From contig NC_049996.1 of the NCBI RefSeq assembly GCF_000003815.2, positions 10,956,806 to 11,020,805 on the forward strand: DNA of 64,000 nucleotides, read 5' to 3'. The stretch is from Branchiostoma floridae. Lineage: Eukaryota; Chordata; Leptocardii; Amphioxiformes; Branchiostomatidae. A program made the translations under genes and the position numbers. Positions 1 through 14,000 of the stretch are shown one piece after another; positions within the stretch are counted from its first letter, which is position 1, and each line of letters opens with the position of its first letter. The notes beneath the pieces were generated by a model. The model saw only the letters and a program-made list of their open reading frames with translations, searched no databases and was not told the DNA's origin.

Positions 1-131
1 ATGCTTTAGTGCCGCTGTAGCCCACCCCTGCCGAGGTGATGGCGTGAACGAAGGCAGCTTCTCTTGAAGCTGTTGAACAAAAACACAACGAAACACGTTT
101 TCTTCGTGACTGCTTAGAACATCACAGCTAA

Positions 132-332
132 GGCTTAGGTCACATTTCAAAAAAGGGGCCCGGCCGGGCAGCTTTCGGGAGCGAAAGCAATGATATAAAA
201 GACATCAAAATACACAAAATGTCAAACTAAGATTCTAGGGCACAATTTGTTCATTTTTCTAGGTATACAATTTGATACTTCGTTTCTTTAAACATCCCGG
301 TCGGGCCCCGGTCTGGAAATGTGACCTAAGCC
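132..332. mobile_element. MITE-like element with 17-bp inverted ends
   Basis: GGCTTAGGTCACATTTC at 132-148 is matched exactly in inverted form at 316-332. Just inside, GGGGCCCGGCCGGG is matched imperfectly by CCCGGTCGGGCCCC. About 200 bp, no coding capacity: a non-autonomous DNA transposon. A lone end-like sequence (GTGACCTAAGCC) recurs near 19259. Confidence 0.75.
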
Positions 333-1074
333 TAATCGGGTGCCGTTATTCATTTTTTTTGTGTGTGCACATTTCCGACATGTAAAGTACTTAGAATTCG
401 TGACAAGAATGAGAATAGATCTTCGGATGAACAGAAACGATTTTTCTTCATGTGACAGTTGCGATGTGTACGGTATCAACATGCGCGACACATAACTCTT
501 TTATCTTGGCGCCAACCGTGCCAGGTGAAGAACACTATGTCTACCACTTAACCCAGGGTCATAAGTTCACAAGGTGGTAGGTCGACTACAGACTATCAAT
601 ATTCCTGTAGATCAAAGAATCCAAATTGGTTCTAAAATAGTCATGGCTAACCACAGAAACACGACGGGTTAAGACGTTGCTAGAGAGTAAGTAGTAGGTA
701 CAGACAGCGTTGCCACGAGCTACGAGATGGTGGTCATTGATAGCCGTGCCACCCACGAGGGGTCATGAGACAAATTCTGCGCGCATCCGTGTGGATCTTT
801 AAGAGCTACATCACAAAGAATGAAGATTATCATGATAAGTCTTTCGGAATGTCTTCCATGCTGCTGATGTTTGTTTGACGTCTGTGCAAATCCACAGAGC
901 AAGTCTGATCTAAGAGGAAGTGTTTAAAGATTGCTGACATATGATATATATTAGATACGTGTGCATGTTGTGAGTGTGATGATGTAGATTTAATGTGTTA
1001 ATATCATTTGTTGATATATGTGTAGGTAGTTTCCAAACATAAGCAGAAAAGAAGAAAACTAAATGCACAGTTGA

Positions 1075-1150
1075 GTGACAGCAACAAGGATTCGAACTCA
1101 TGACCTTTCGGTCCAGAAACAGGGTCGCTAACCACTGGATCACACACACA
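1075..1150 (-). mobile_element. tRNA-derived SINE head
   Basis: On the minus strand, TGGTTAGCGACC resembles an A box and GAGTTCGAATCC (complement of 1088-1099) is a good B box, spaced about 30 bp apart. This is the tRNA-like promoter arrangement of SINEs; no cloverleaf of a working tRNA can be drawn. Confidence 0.55.
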
Positions 1151-1889
1151 ATACGACGCCTAATGTTTCTCTTACGTGTGTTGATCTTCTGGTGTCATCA
1201 TCATCAACACCTACCTCTGTTGACGGCCGGACCGAGTATGGAGTCCCCTGCACGTGGTCGTGGGAGTGTTTTTGGTGTGGTACTGATGTTTCCTATGGTT
1301 GGGAGATGTAAGAGTGTGGGGTTAGGGTCGGACCACAAGCATATCAACCAAATGGTCAAAAACATAGGCGGGTCTGGAAACGGCTTCAAACAACGCGTGA
1401 AACAACCAAGGAAATGACATAACATCCTTGGTGAGACAGACCAACAGTGCAGTTTTATCACGGCAGTTCATGATTTAAGACTACGGCAGAGGCAGCATTG
1501 GTTCATTTTGAAAGTAAAACTTTGGAAAAATGATGACTTTAAACTTGGTCCGACCCTAGTGGTGGTGATGATAATGATGATGATATTTGTGAGTTCTGAT
1601 GCAGGTACAGTAGAGGATATGAGTGAATGGTTAAGTGTAGAAGAAGCAGATGAGCAGAAACCGCGAGTGTACGAAAACGTGAATGTCACGGTGTGAATAT
1701 GGTGAAGAGTAGCACCTCAGTCTAAGATGACATTATGGAAATATGTACATTCGGGAATAAGTGACTGAGGATGACAAAACAATCGGTCGAAATTTCGGTG
1801 AGTGTATAGCATTCTCTGGGAAAAACAACGAGCAGAATTTCCCCACATTTCCTAGCAACGCTACTTAAGTGAATAATAGATAGCAATAC

Positions 1890-2063
1890 CTCTGTCTAAG
1901 ACTGGTCCGAAGATGGAGACCTGTCCCTGGACGGTGGTGCAGTTCCAGCGGCGGCCGCGGAACTGGTGCTGGCACTCCCGAATCCCCAGCTTCGTGCCGT
2001 CCGCAACGAACGGCATGATCTCGTGAAACTTCCGGCAGTACCGGATCTGTCTCGGCACCAAAC
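1890..2063 (-). CDS. Wnt3: Wnt3 coding exon 3
   Basis: A 174-bp exon with acceptor TTCCCAG (AG complement at 2064-2065) and donor AGAG|GTATTG (GT complement at 1888-1889); phases 1 in, 1 out. It encodes GLVPRQIRYCRK through SIFGPVLDR and includes the nearly invariant motif CQHQFRGRRWNCTT with two conserved cysteines. Exons 2 and 3 total 269 bp; vertebrate WNT3A has, as I recall, one 242-bp exon here. The difference equals the nine extra codons, so the intron between them splits an otherwise conserved exon. Confidence 0.96.
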
Positions 2064-5000
2064 CTGGGAAGGGAAGAATAGTCAATTTTAGTGGAATTTC
2101 TTAAGATGATTGGTCACATTTCAACTTAGAATCAGTTCTGTGCGTTGTGAAACAAACCCCATACAGATCATTGAATTTGTCTAGTATTCTACTGCAGACC
2201 CACCGTCCCCCATACACGCCCTTACCTGATGTACTACTGCAGACCCTCCATCCCCCATACACGCCCTTACCTGATGTACCACTGCAGACCCTCCATCCCC
2301 CATACACGCCCTTACCTAAAATACCACTGCAGACCCCCCATACACACCCTTACCTGGTATACTACTGCATACCAGCGGCCATCTTCTTCCCTGCCCTCCC
2401 GCGTTGGAAGCAGCGAGCGAACTGAACTGTGGTCCCACCGCTAGATACCTGCAGAAAAAAATATTTAAAAACTGTGTTAAATGTTAGGCTCTTAGAATCA
2501 AATATACATGTATTTATTTTCATCTAACAACATCATCATTTTTCAATTTAATTCTATTTGCATTAGTCCATTGTGATGACAAAAGTTTAATAAACAAGCA
2601 ATAGAAATTTATCAACGATTTCAATTTGATTCGCAGCGTGCAATCATTAAAATGCCCAGGGCTGATCGAACTATAGCGAACTTTTGTAACACGACTGTAT
2701 AACCGAATATCATTAATATGTTCACTGAAAGTGGTCAGCTCACTAAATCTTATAATTAACTCGAGAAGCAAGCTGTCACTCTGGGCGAGCTGTGGCCCTC
2801 CGTTTCATTAAGAGCCAAGGATTTGTTTTTGCAGATTACGGGCACTTCATCTACTGAAGAGTTGTCTACGTGGGACGGATTCAATTTGTGGACCATATGG
2901 TCTTCACCTCTCCTGCTCCACACAATTAGCTTCAACAGGGGGAGTGCGCCGCGTGCTGGGCAGGAGAAGTGTTTTCTCGTCAATTGGTTTGGAGCAGGTG
3001 GCAAAGTGGCACGACCTACGCGTCAACAACTTCTCTCCAGCCAAAGGCAGGAGTCTCCAAGTAGAGGTTGGGGGGGGGGGGGTTGTGTGCTCATCTGTCA
3101 ACGCCATCCAGTATAGTTTTCGTAGCGAACTAATCAGGGCCCACGAACTAACTGGTTCATTGTTGTTGACCCTTAGTGATAGCAGCCACCTGATTGGTTC
3201 TCGCTCAATAGAGATCTGCTGGATGTCGGCTACTGTTAACGGGGTAGCTTCATCTTCTTGTAATTGTTAAACCACAATCTAAGAGCTATTCCTCCAATAA
3301 CTTTTTGAAAGAAAATAACTTTCTCCGTGTCGTTTGAATAACCGTTTGATGAGGGAGAGGCGACAAGCTCCTAGTCCAACCTCTGCTTGAAGAGTAGAGG
3401 GTGGTTCTCTCACAGGGAGAGGGTAACTCGCCTGCGCAAGGAGATTGCTTAATGGAATTCTCTTGTAGCAAGAACCGTACAACCTTCCAAATCAAAGAGA
3501 GGGGTCGTAAGCAAGTAATTGTGAGCTAGGATAAACGATATTAAATATTTCCCGAGCACAGCAAGAATATATGCCGGCCTAGCTGAAATTAACAGTCTAT
3601 TATATTATTTTAAAAAGGTTTCGAATAATATTATCTGACGTTGTAGACAGTTATGAAATTACTGCGAGCTAGATATAAAGTAAGAACTAGGTAGGTAGGT
3701 AGACATAGAGTACTGAGACCCGATCCAAGGTCCACCACCCCTGATCATAATCATTCACCCAACAAATGCAAAAATACTTTTCTTGTCAATAAAATTTCAC
3801 GGCAGACCGTCGCAACATTCTGTAACCACATTTTTTTACAAGCCGTCTTGTTGCTCAGCTGGAGATGACCAAAGGGTCAAAACTATAAAGTGAATTCTGA
3901 AGAGCGTTTGCGGGTGTACCGGAAATAGAGCAAGTGCAGACAGACTGTTTTGGCATTGCAACTTTTCGATCATTCATCACGTTTTCCTCTAAAACATAGG
4001 CGAGAAACTTAAACATTCTTTTGCATATGTCTACCAATTGTGGTTTGCAGTGTCTGGTGAGCGAGATGTCAAAAAGATTACTCTTGGTTATAGAGTGACC
4101 TTTGACGAAGTCGATGAAAATGTTATAATGAACAACTTTGAAGCTCTTGGTCCTTCTATGTCCATGGACAGTGACATCAGAATACCTGTTATTACAAAGG
4201 AGAAAATGGTCATCTCTCAGTACATGAAACCAAACCCATTCGGCGATCCTAATGCCAGCCACGTAATGAAAAAAAAAAGCGTTGGAATCTCGCTTCGACT
4301 CTTCGGTGCTTTCAGTCGTTTACACAAATAGTCCTTTTATGCACGTTACGCAAGTATTCAAGTGAACTGAACTGGCATAGAAATGTTTGTATTTCTCCAG
4401 TGACTGTAAAATCTATTGACTTTTCCGCCGACCAGCTGTCTTTTGAAGACGCAGCGTGTGTCATTAAGGGCTGTGGATCGGACAAACGGTGTCGTCATAA
4501 CGAGCAAGACGGCAATGGCCTCTAATTAAAGAGTGCGGTTTTTACATTGTACATATTTGTGGACCTATACATTACACCATTCACGCAAAGTGGCCCACAC
4601 TAACAATAGATTTGATAGCTGTTGGTTTTCCCATGCCCACTTTGAAAGGACCTTAAGATAAATACTGTATATTAACTCCAACTACTGACTAATGATCGCG
4701 GTTACATACATATGGTATCCTTGCATTTGAATGGCTGCTCAACACTGGTTTAACGTTGGTTGAAGGTTAAGTCCTTTGATCAGTATGGGTACTTCTATAC
4801 CCCTTCCACGCGCTGAACATTCTTGAACCTGGCTTAGAAGTGGATTGTGTGGGCTCTAACAAAGCATATGTCATCATTAGTGATCATTAACGCTTCAAGC
4901 TAAGGCCTCGGTCACATATACGTTGCTGCGATCGTTTTACGATTTCTAACAGGAGGAATTCTTGTGATAGCTGTGCATGAATGTGTCCAGCAACATTCAG

Positions 5001-8000
5001 CTGTCGTAGATTCTTGTCTATAGTTGATACCGTCATATCATGGATGAAACTTCTACAGCAAAAAATCGCACGACTACCTACAAGACGAATATGACTATGG
5101 CGTGACGTACACAACTCAATTCATGCTACCAATACTTTCAACTCGATCTGCAGCCTTGTCACTGTAATACTTCTCATGATGACTGCTGTAGTGGCTGATG
5201 AGACCACGATACAGTCAGTCCTAACTCCCGAGGTTGATGCCAGCTCGTGGAGCCCCCAAGAGAGTAGCCGTTGACGTGTTTACATGAAGTGCAAGAGAGA
5301 TGTGTGGGAAATGTGGGACCTTCCCGCACCTCCACAGTAGGAGAGATGGGGGCGTTACAACATAGACCTATGATACTACGGGATGAAAAGCTACCCAATT
5401 TACGAAGGAATGTTATAGCATTGCTTGTTTACCTCAAATTCTTGGTAGAGACCACACATTAGCGATTCTACCCTATAATAATGTTAAGCTCCGATTATTA
5501 TACTTTTAACCACAGACAACCTACAACATAAACACCTGCACATCCGCAAGACGATATTTGCGATAACTAGGCATAACTTGACTTGTATCTCCCGACTGTT
5601 ATCAGTAAAGAAACCTTTTTGATGACCCAGCTCTTAAAATCTGTGTGTATTATCTTCCATTGTGTTGTTGTATTTGTTGAGTATTTGACAGTATTGTTGA
5701 GACACTGACCCGTAGACTTATCCTTACCGATGGGTCACTGATCATGCACTTTGCGTTCAGAGATGTACCGATAAGAATAGAGACAGTCTATAATACAGAC
5801 ATGCACCGCCCTTGTGTTTTACCCTTGCCGACACATTGTCCTGAGTAAGGAAGGCTCTAGTACACAACAGCCAGCATTCCTTATCCAATCCTATTCATCA
5901 TCCCGATATGATTTTCTTTAGAGACAACAAATAATCTCTGAGATCCCGAGAAACCTGAAGAATCCAACCTTCCTCTTTAATTATGTCTAAGAACGTAATG
6001 ACGTTGAAGTTCCGATTTTCTCTTAAGGGTGCTTAAGTCAGATTTATCCCATGTCTTATAATCCCGGCGATACAATACATGACCGCAGTAAATACGGTAG
6101 TGTTGGACCACACACCACTCGGCAAGCTTTACCTGAAAACACGCCACCCCCAGGGCTGTTTACGCACCTTTCCTTATCTCATCCAACAATCTCACATCCT
6201 GCAAACGTCGAGAAGCTTCCTACCAAGGTAGACATTCTCTAAACCGGTTTGTTCTAGCATGAGAAAATAGCTACATGTACCCACTCGTTGTATCATCATG
6301 TTAGATCTATATCCATAATGATCGTCATATGATTTTAAAGGCTATTGAAATAGCTTGCACAATAAAGCACTAATCCCATAATTACATCAAAGTAAATAAA
6401 TCACAAACAAGAAGAGGGGTGTATAAGGTATGTCTATGTCGGTGTACCTTAAAGTGTACGTGCAAGTTTCACACGACTTGTGAAGCTACAACACCTGTTT
6501 CTATGATGACGTGTATCTCAACACGGTAAAGACTACAATTAATCCACAAGGACGTCTCCTGTACTTCCTTACGCCTTTGTACGAATTGTAATAGTAAGTT
6601 TTCCCATATCGAACCATTCCAGGTATTCAGGATTGCTGTGCAAGATTCCTCTCTGATTTTTGCTCACCAACGATGCTGTGTTATGTCTCTAAACAAGCTA
6701 CTGTTGTAGCAAACGTTAGACAAATATAGTTACCAGTTTCACCTTGGCACACAGAGTCTACCTGACAGGAGAACAATGGCAGAGATAATGGGATGCCCCC
6801 TTCTTGAACCCTATCAGGCACCGCCGGCAGGACCGGGCCTGAATCACACGGTTCGCTGCGTGGCCTTTCTCGGGCTTTCATGGCTTTGAATGACTGACAA
6901 ATCATCATATCTGCTGAGTGAATAGCCGACATAGCGCCGCTTCATTTTCCGTTACATTAACAACAGCCACTGGTCACTGATGTTATCAGTCAGGATGTTA
7001 TTCATTACTCAAACTTAGCTACAAACGTAACAAAGAGGAGACCATCTGAACCAGGTGCCATGTAGTATGCATATGCCAATACATGGCTGATCAAAATGTT
7101 ATGAACAATGCGAATACTCTTGAGGAAAGATGAAACTAGAAATTCTAAAAAAACTTTAGAAGACGGAACGAAGCAATATATATATGTCCAATAATTTTAC
7201 CTAATTGACGCGCTCAGTTTGCCATCGTACGACGATCGTTAGACAAATAAGACCTATCTGTTTTCGGGGGGTTATGTTTGTGATTTGTTTTCCAAAGGTC
7301 TTGTGACACGAACACATTTGACTTTGATGTGGTAGAGTCTTTAAGCTGACTCTGATAGTACCGATAACTGACATATAATGCTCTAAGCCAGCAATTGTTC
7401 GTACCAACTAACCAAGACGGATGAATTTCGTCCAATATAAGTACCTACTAGTAATTGATGTCCTCAATTTTTTCATTGTACATCGATCGCACGACCATCG
7501 TTCGACGAATGTGACTGGTCTCCTACTGAGAATCTTAATTATTTGCTACAGGCTTCTGAATTAGCGCTGTAGCTCTGTGTTGGTCACCAAGGTTATTCCT
7601 CGGTAAACATATATTGTCCTTGGCCTTGTGGTAACTACTTATTGCTCTTCTGGTGAAATTAACTTGGTCCGGAACAAGACATTGTAATTCTGTGCTCTGA
7701 TTAGCCACTAGAGGAACAGAAGCATTGGCTTTGGTTACACAAATTACCAGGTGAGGTCAAGAGTGAAATGATGTTAGGAAAACCACATCCTCTGCGGTAT
7801 CAATGCGCGCACTGTCCTCGTGATCAGCAGCACCTATTTGTTTGTTTCAAGTCAATTCAATTGCAACCGCAGGATCAAGAGCTCAATCGGATTAGAAATT
7901 GTGTTTCTAACGTTTGGCATCCACCTGTATCGATGTGATCATCACACATATTGGAATATATGAAGAAGGATTATGATATAATTGTGTAAATAGTGGTTTG

Positions 8001-11000
8001 CCTTCGTCAATGCAATACTCTTTTTAACTCCAGTCATTGATGTCCTAGTTGGTGTTCTACTGGATGTGATGATTTGAACATCATTCAAACACGTCGTTCC
8101 TCAATACTAAAAGAGACCTGAAGACAGCGTTGTCTATCTACCAGTGAAAACATCATCGACGTTCAGATAGACGCTACACTGCTGCTAGCCTGTCGCCCAA
8201 TTGTCTGAGCTGGTCGTAGACACAAAATTTGTCATTGAGCACGGTGACATTCGTCTTACTCTTTTTGTCGATACGACAACATTTTTCCGTCACAAGACAT
8301 CCGAATTTTGTACGACGCGTCCACAATGCATTGTCTCAAGATCGAAAATGTCTTTAATCTGCCGTCGTTACGTAAACCTATCTTACGTAGTTCCAACAAT
8401 TGACCGGGTCTTCACTATAGAAATGCCCTGCCTACTAATTTTTCTGTTAATTGTTTCCTTAATGTTTATACCTACTTTCATTTTATATTTCCAACTTTTA
8501 GTATAAGAAATATATATGTATATATAATTAGAGAGAAGCATAATCTTGCAGTGTGGCAATACTAGCCGGCCCAGGTGCATGGGCAAATTCCTCTCCGCTT
8601 ACGTACAACTCAGGTGGTACGGAGAGCCACGCAGAGCGCACCGCGGACAATTATCCCTCCCCGTCCCCTGACAGTACCGCCGCCCAGAACACCGTAATCA
8701 CCCGCTAATTATACAGAAGCAGTTAATGAGTAAGTATGGCATTAATGACAGGGGACTCATTCTGCGCCATGCCTTAGGAGCTGTGCTGAAGTCATAGCAA
8801 GCGGTGAGATAAGCACGTAGTCTCGGAGTAATTACACCCCAGATTACACCTCTGCTCCCCGACATTACCACTAATCACGCAACGTGGGGACAATAGGCAC
8901 GGGATTCTTCAGTACAGGGTAGGAATACGCGTACAGAATCTGGTTAACAACATCTTCGAAAAGTTTGCCGTTCGTCGTTATCATGATGCGGATGCTATTG
9001 CCTAATCACCAGAACTTAAGTAATTTTAGTGGCCGAAAAAGTAGTATACATCGGTCAAATAAGGTGAATTATTTGCGGAGGCAGCTAGCCAGTGGATGTT
9101 CTTGGGCAAATGAATCATTCTGATTGGCCAATTTATGTTCTTTTTAGCCAACAGTTAAGTGTAGTACAGACTACATCAAAGTGGCAACTTTATGGTTTGA
9201 ATTAATTGCCGTGAAATTGCCTCGACGGTTTGGCCTGTTACAAAGTTGGTTCGATCATCTCCAAAGATTGCGCCGAGGGCGAGCGGGCATCATTACCGCA
9301 CATTGTCCCGTGAACCGGGGTGACTTCTTCCAGGCTGTTGGTTGCGCGTCTTTGTTGTGGGGAGGGGGGCTGTGAAGGCGGTGATTATGATGATGTACGG
9401 TGATATACCACGCAGGTGAGAACAAACGGTGCTGTTCACCACAATTAGAGGAGTGGAAATTGAGGAGGAACAGGCCGCACAGGTGTACGGCCGGAGGGCT
9501 AGGGGGCGGGGAGAGATACGCAGGCGCGGGCGGCAAGCAGCTTCTGAAGGCTTGGGAACAAACTTATCACACAAACATGCACCCTCTAATTTTGCTGTAC
9601 TCAGAAGAGGAGCAGAAACATTACCCCACTGATATGTGCCCCAGGGAGAGTGTAGAAGAAGAACAGGATTCTGTGGCATCGTCTTTTCAATGCGGCTTCT
9701 GAAGGCATGGGAACAAACTCTTCAAACAAACATCCATGCACCCTCTAATTTTGCTGCACGTAGAAGAGGAGCAGAAACATTATCCCACTGATATGTGCCC
9801 CGTGATAGTGCCTTACATAATATAGAAGAAGAGCAGGCTTCTAACGTTCTGTAGCATCGTCTTTTCAAAGAACCGTGATGTCATCAAAGAAAGGCATTCT
9901 GAAGTGTGATCGCTCATTATCTATGTAATAATTGCATGTTTGAGGTATACTGACAACTGCCAGTTGCATTTCGTCATACCAGTCGTTCTTCTTGGAACAC
10001 TTAGGAGAAGGCAATGTTTGAGGAGTTTCCATTATGAATCTCTCAACAGTAATTAGGGTTCTAATGACGTGGGTACATGGTGACAGTAGCCCAGCTTCGC
10101 GTCCGAGTCCGGACACGACTGGAAATGGGAGTCACAATGTCCTTTTCATGGGGTTTCATGCTATATATCATCTGTGTGCGTATAAGAACCCCACACACTT
10201 ATCGAGTATTTGGTACATGACCCGGCGTGCTAGTGCTTGGCTAAATACGCTAGCCGTAGCGACGACGCATTACCTACTACCAAGGAGGTTTAACCTCCTT
10301 GCTACTACCTTCTTTAGAGAGTCACACAGCATGTTTCACCTCAACGGAAAATAACTGTTTGCTTTACGGTACCAAGATAATGGAATTATTACTTATTTCA
10401 GATCAATTAAGAGCACTAAACAAACAAAAAACACAAGGGATGGACTTTCAAGTTTCTAGCTGCAGGAGCTAACGAAGAGCTACTGGAGACTAGACGATTG
10501 TTGATACATTCTTTATGGGGACAACAATGGAATGTCATGTCTATGTCAGGTAGTGTTCTTGTAGACATGTCCATCAACATCGTGGCCTTTATACTGGTGG
10601 ATGACCTTTTCTGCTGGCCGAGTCAGGGAATCCCTAAACAATGACAGATGTCTGGAAGTTTGTTTCTGTTTATGTACATGTATGGGTTAACGACTGGGGG
10701 ACCATTGAAAGAGAGAGAGAGAGAGAGAGAGGAGGCGGGAATGGTGGTCTTCAAAATAGGAGACAACGAATGATCCATCCATGGCAATGGCTTACAGATT
10801 ACATATCTATTACCGTTACAACGGTTGTATGAAGTAATGTCATCAGAGCATTGTTCCAGACCGATTCTACGTTATCATGCATAATCCTAGCGTTTTCGAC
10901 TATTCAGTTTTCTTGAAAGTCTGGATGCCGGTAGTTGATTTACTAAGAACCCTATGCTACTTACAGTCCTTCCACTAGTCAGGTGTCGGGGAGGCCCCAA

Positions 11001-14000
11001 TAAGCCCCTGGAATCAAGAACCATGTAACAAAGGTTAATCTAACCCGACCGTGAGTGGATAAAGCCTGTCTCCTAACCGCTCCCTTCCACAGTAGTTCCT
11101 GACATGTGTTTATTACATTTTGACGACAGGCGCGTTGATGGCTGACTGAACATATTACCGGCACAAAAGAATTCCAACTTACTGTCTATTTCCCCTGTCA
11201 GATACACATTCCATCAGATTCTTCGCCAAAGGTTGCACTTTGAGGATCTTAAAAACGGTGTGATTTTATGGAATCTCCTATTCATTGGCGAAAATGTTTT
11301 TGATAGCCCAAATAGTACAAGATTAGCACTATAGGTGTAATAAGCTAGAGGGGTTATTGAGTTAGAAATAGGATAGACTTTCGTTAGCCTGATTAAATCT
11401 GGCTTATAGCAGTTACAGCCCTGGACAGCAGAGTTTGGGTTACACAGACTAGACTTTCGTATGGCCGGTATTTTCGTCCAAAAGCAGTACTCAGGCAACT
11501 GGATATGATTTTGGAATTTTCATTTGACGTATAGTACATATTGTACATACTGTGCACACATGTGTTTTATGCCTGCGATCTAACACGATCATACACAAGT
11601 TTCAGTGCTTTCTTTCGTGTATGTAGAAGCTTCTTCCTGTAAGAAAATATTCCCCCTCCATGATGAGACAGGTTTCCTCAGGTGAAACAACAGGTATGAC
11701 GGCGGTCCACCCCACACCTGGCGAGAAATTGCGGCTGAAAGCGAGCTTGTTTGTTGCCACCTGGTCAGCCCCCCTGAAAGCCCGTCCCGTTTCACGCGTT
11801 CTTGAGCCGCCGATATTCGCTGGATCTGAAAGCTTTCTGGCTCCGGTCTTCTCTTTATTTCCCGGGCTTTGCACCCACAATGGATGGGCCGTTTGCGTGA
11901 GGAGACTTTTGACATCTTATACCTACCTTGTCGTTGACCCAGGGGTGATATGAGTGGTGTTTACAGACATACTGTAGGTCTAAAGTCCTGCCAACAAGAC
12001 GCACTACTGCGCTGTTTGCTAACGTTCGCTTCTATGAATTATTCAACTGATCCTTGACATATCACAATCGGAGACGGCGGCAAGTATGCCAAATATGTGT
12101 TTCTTTGTGAGTTTAAGAAATGAATGCGACTGGGAATCCTTTACGCCCATCTAGACACGCCCATGTCCAATTACCTTCTCGTCATTCAAGATCTAGACCA
12201 ACAGCACTGCGCACCTGTAAAGGTCGGTGGCACGTGTAAATAGTAACTGTTTAGTGTGTTAAACAGGCAGGCTGACAATGTGGAGCTACTTAGGAAGCCA
12301 TCAGCATTAAACCGCATATGCAGTGGCTCGGAACCTGTGTCAACATCGCAGCGGTTCAGACGGTTGGGTTGACCAATCATGTACTGAGTTCATCTACGCA
12401 TGACGGAATTCGTTCGTTCGTTCAGACGTTTGTAGTACATGTACAGTAGCTAATGGTACATTGTAGTGGTGTCTGTAGCTATATTTCAAAAGGAAGAGTT
12501 TGCCAGATCTTCCCCTTTATTTTAACGCGCATCTCCTCGAACATGGGACCCCCATTTTACGTCCCTTAGGAGTTTAGAAAGACATGTGCAGCCCCAACCG
12601 AGCCCCAAGCATACATAGCAAGAACTGAGACCTGTAATCCCTAGAGTTACACACAGACAACAAGAACTAATGCAACGGAGTCGACTAAACGACGTTTGAG
12701 ACCGATTGCGGACGAGATATCATGTTTGAAGACATCAGACTTTCTAAAGACGTCCACATGACAAAGCAAACTACTGTTCCTATTATACATCATGGCCTTA
12801 TAGGGAGAGCTATCCACCGTCCGAGCACGGTAATCAAATAATGTCTGTCTGCGGCGTCTGGGTAGATGTGGATCTGGGGATGATACCTTGTTTTGGTCGG
12901 ACGCATGGTTAGAAATGCGTTCAAAGCGCCTCAATTATGTAGTAATGAAGACGCACATGTCATGGACAGACTGGTGCAAGGTTGTGTCTCACGCGTTAGT
13001 CATCGCGGTTACATAATGTTACAGTGTTAGTCATAGCGGTTACAGCAGGTTACACAGCGTTTTTCTCCAAGTAAAGGTTGTGGTCGGGGGATAGATCGAA
13101 ACCTTTGATACTTGGGGAATAACAAAGTGTTAGTCATAGCGGTTACAGCGCTTTTTTCTCCAAGCGGGGGATAGATCGAAACCTCTACTTGAAGAATAAC
13201 AAAGTGTTAGTCATAGCGGTTACAGTAGTTTACACAGCGTATTTGTACGGCCCACTACCGATCAAAATGAGAGATGGAGGGGGAAGGAGTCTGGTCTTTG
13301 GACGAGCTGCCTAAGAGCACAATACGCTTATGGGTAAAAGATATATAGCATTAAGATGTTTTGTAGAAACATCACCCTTTCCCGTAAATCATTGTATCTA
13401 CAAGACAAAACAGACTAAGTGCCTTTAAACGTCTTGTCGTAAATAGCTTGACACAGGAAGCGATGAGTTATCAGTTGCGATCTGCTATGATAGTTGGTGT
13501 ATCGACTTTCACGCAGGACCCATTGCCTGAGAGTAAACTATCACTGTAGCGTTCTCCAACCCCGGTGTCGTATTGTGTCCGCGGGTCATGTCTTCCTGCC
13601 TCACCGTCTTATCACATTCCACATCGGCTCACGGAAAGTTATCGTCATACCTGAAAAATTGAGACATCTGTGCCCCGGTTTACAGACCATGTAGTCTTGT
13701 CTATTCGGTGGTAGTTGTATAAGGTGCAGCTCACTAATACATATGGACATCACGTTGTCGTAAAGTTGTTCAGTGGAATTCAATAGCACAAGATCTTCGT
13801 AGATTTCCTAAGGGCATTCGACGTCCCTGGACGACCTTAATTGGTAGTTGTCAACCGTCCTCAAGGATACAGTGACATGGGCTGTAAAGGGACCTAATTG
13901 CAAGAAGATAACGAAAAGTACAATTTTCCATTGAAAAAGATAGTAAACCCCCTTTTGTTGCGGCATTTTTCCACATGAAGTGATGAAAGACGTAAAAAGA

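Larger units (their letters stand above)
1..1889. other. Wnt3 intron 3 (part), no coding sequence seen
   Basis: Follows the Wnt3 donor at 1888-1889. No segment resembling the next Wnt exon (the TRESAFVHAIASAG-like region) was found on the minus strand, so that exon lies outside the window. It holds a TIR element near the left end and a tRNA-related SINE fragment at about 1075-1150. Open frames here are short and unremarkable. Confidence 0.7.

Noticed and set aside
3855-4262. 135-residue minus-strand open frame in Wnt3 intron 1
   Set aside because: No recognised motif, no splice context and irregular composition; an equally long frame lies on the opposite strand. Probably chance or an old element.
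4773-4781. TCF/LEF-like CCTTTGATC in Wnt3 intron 1 (also AGATCAAAG near 609)
   Set aside because: Tempting as Wnt autoregulation, but an 8-9 base motif is expected about this often by chance in 64 kb, and the sites are not clustered.
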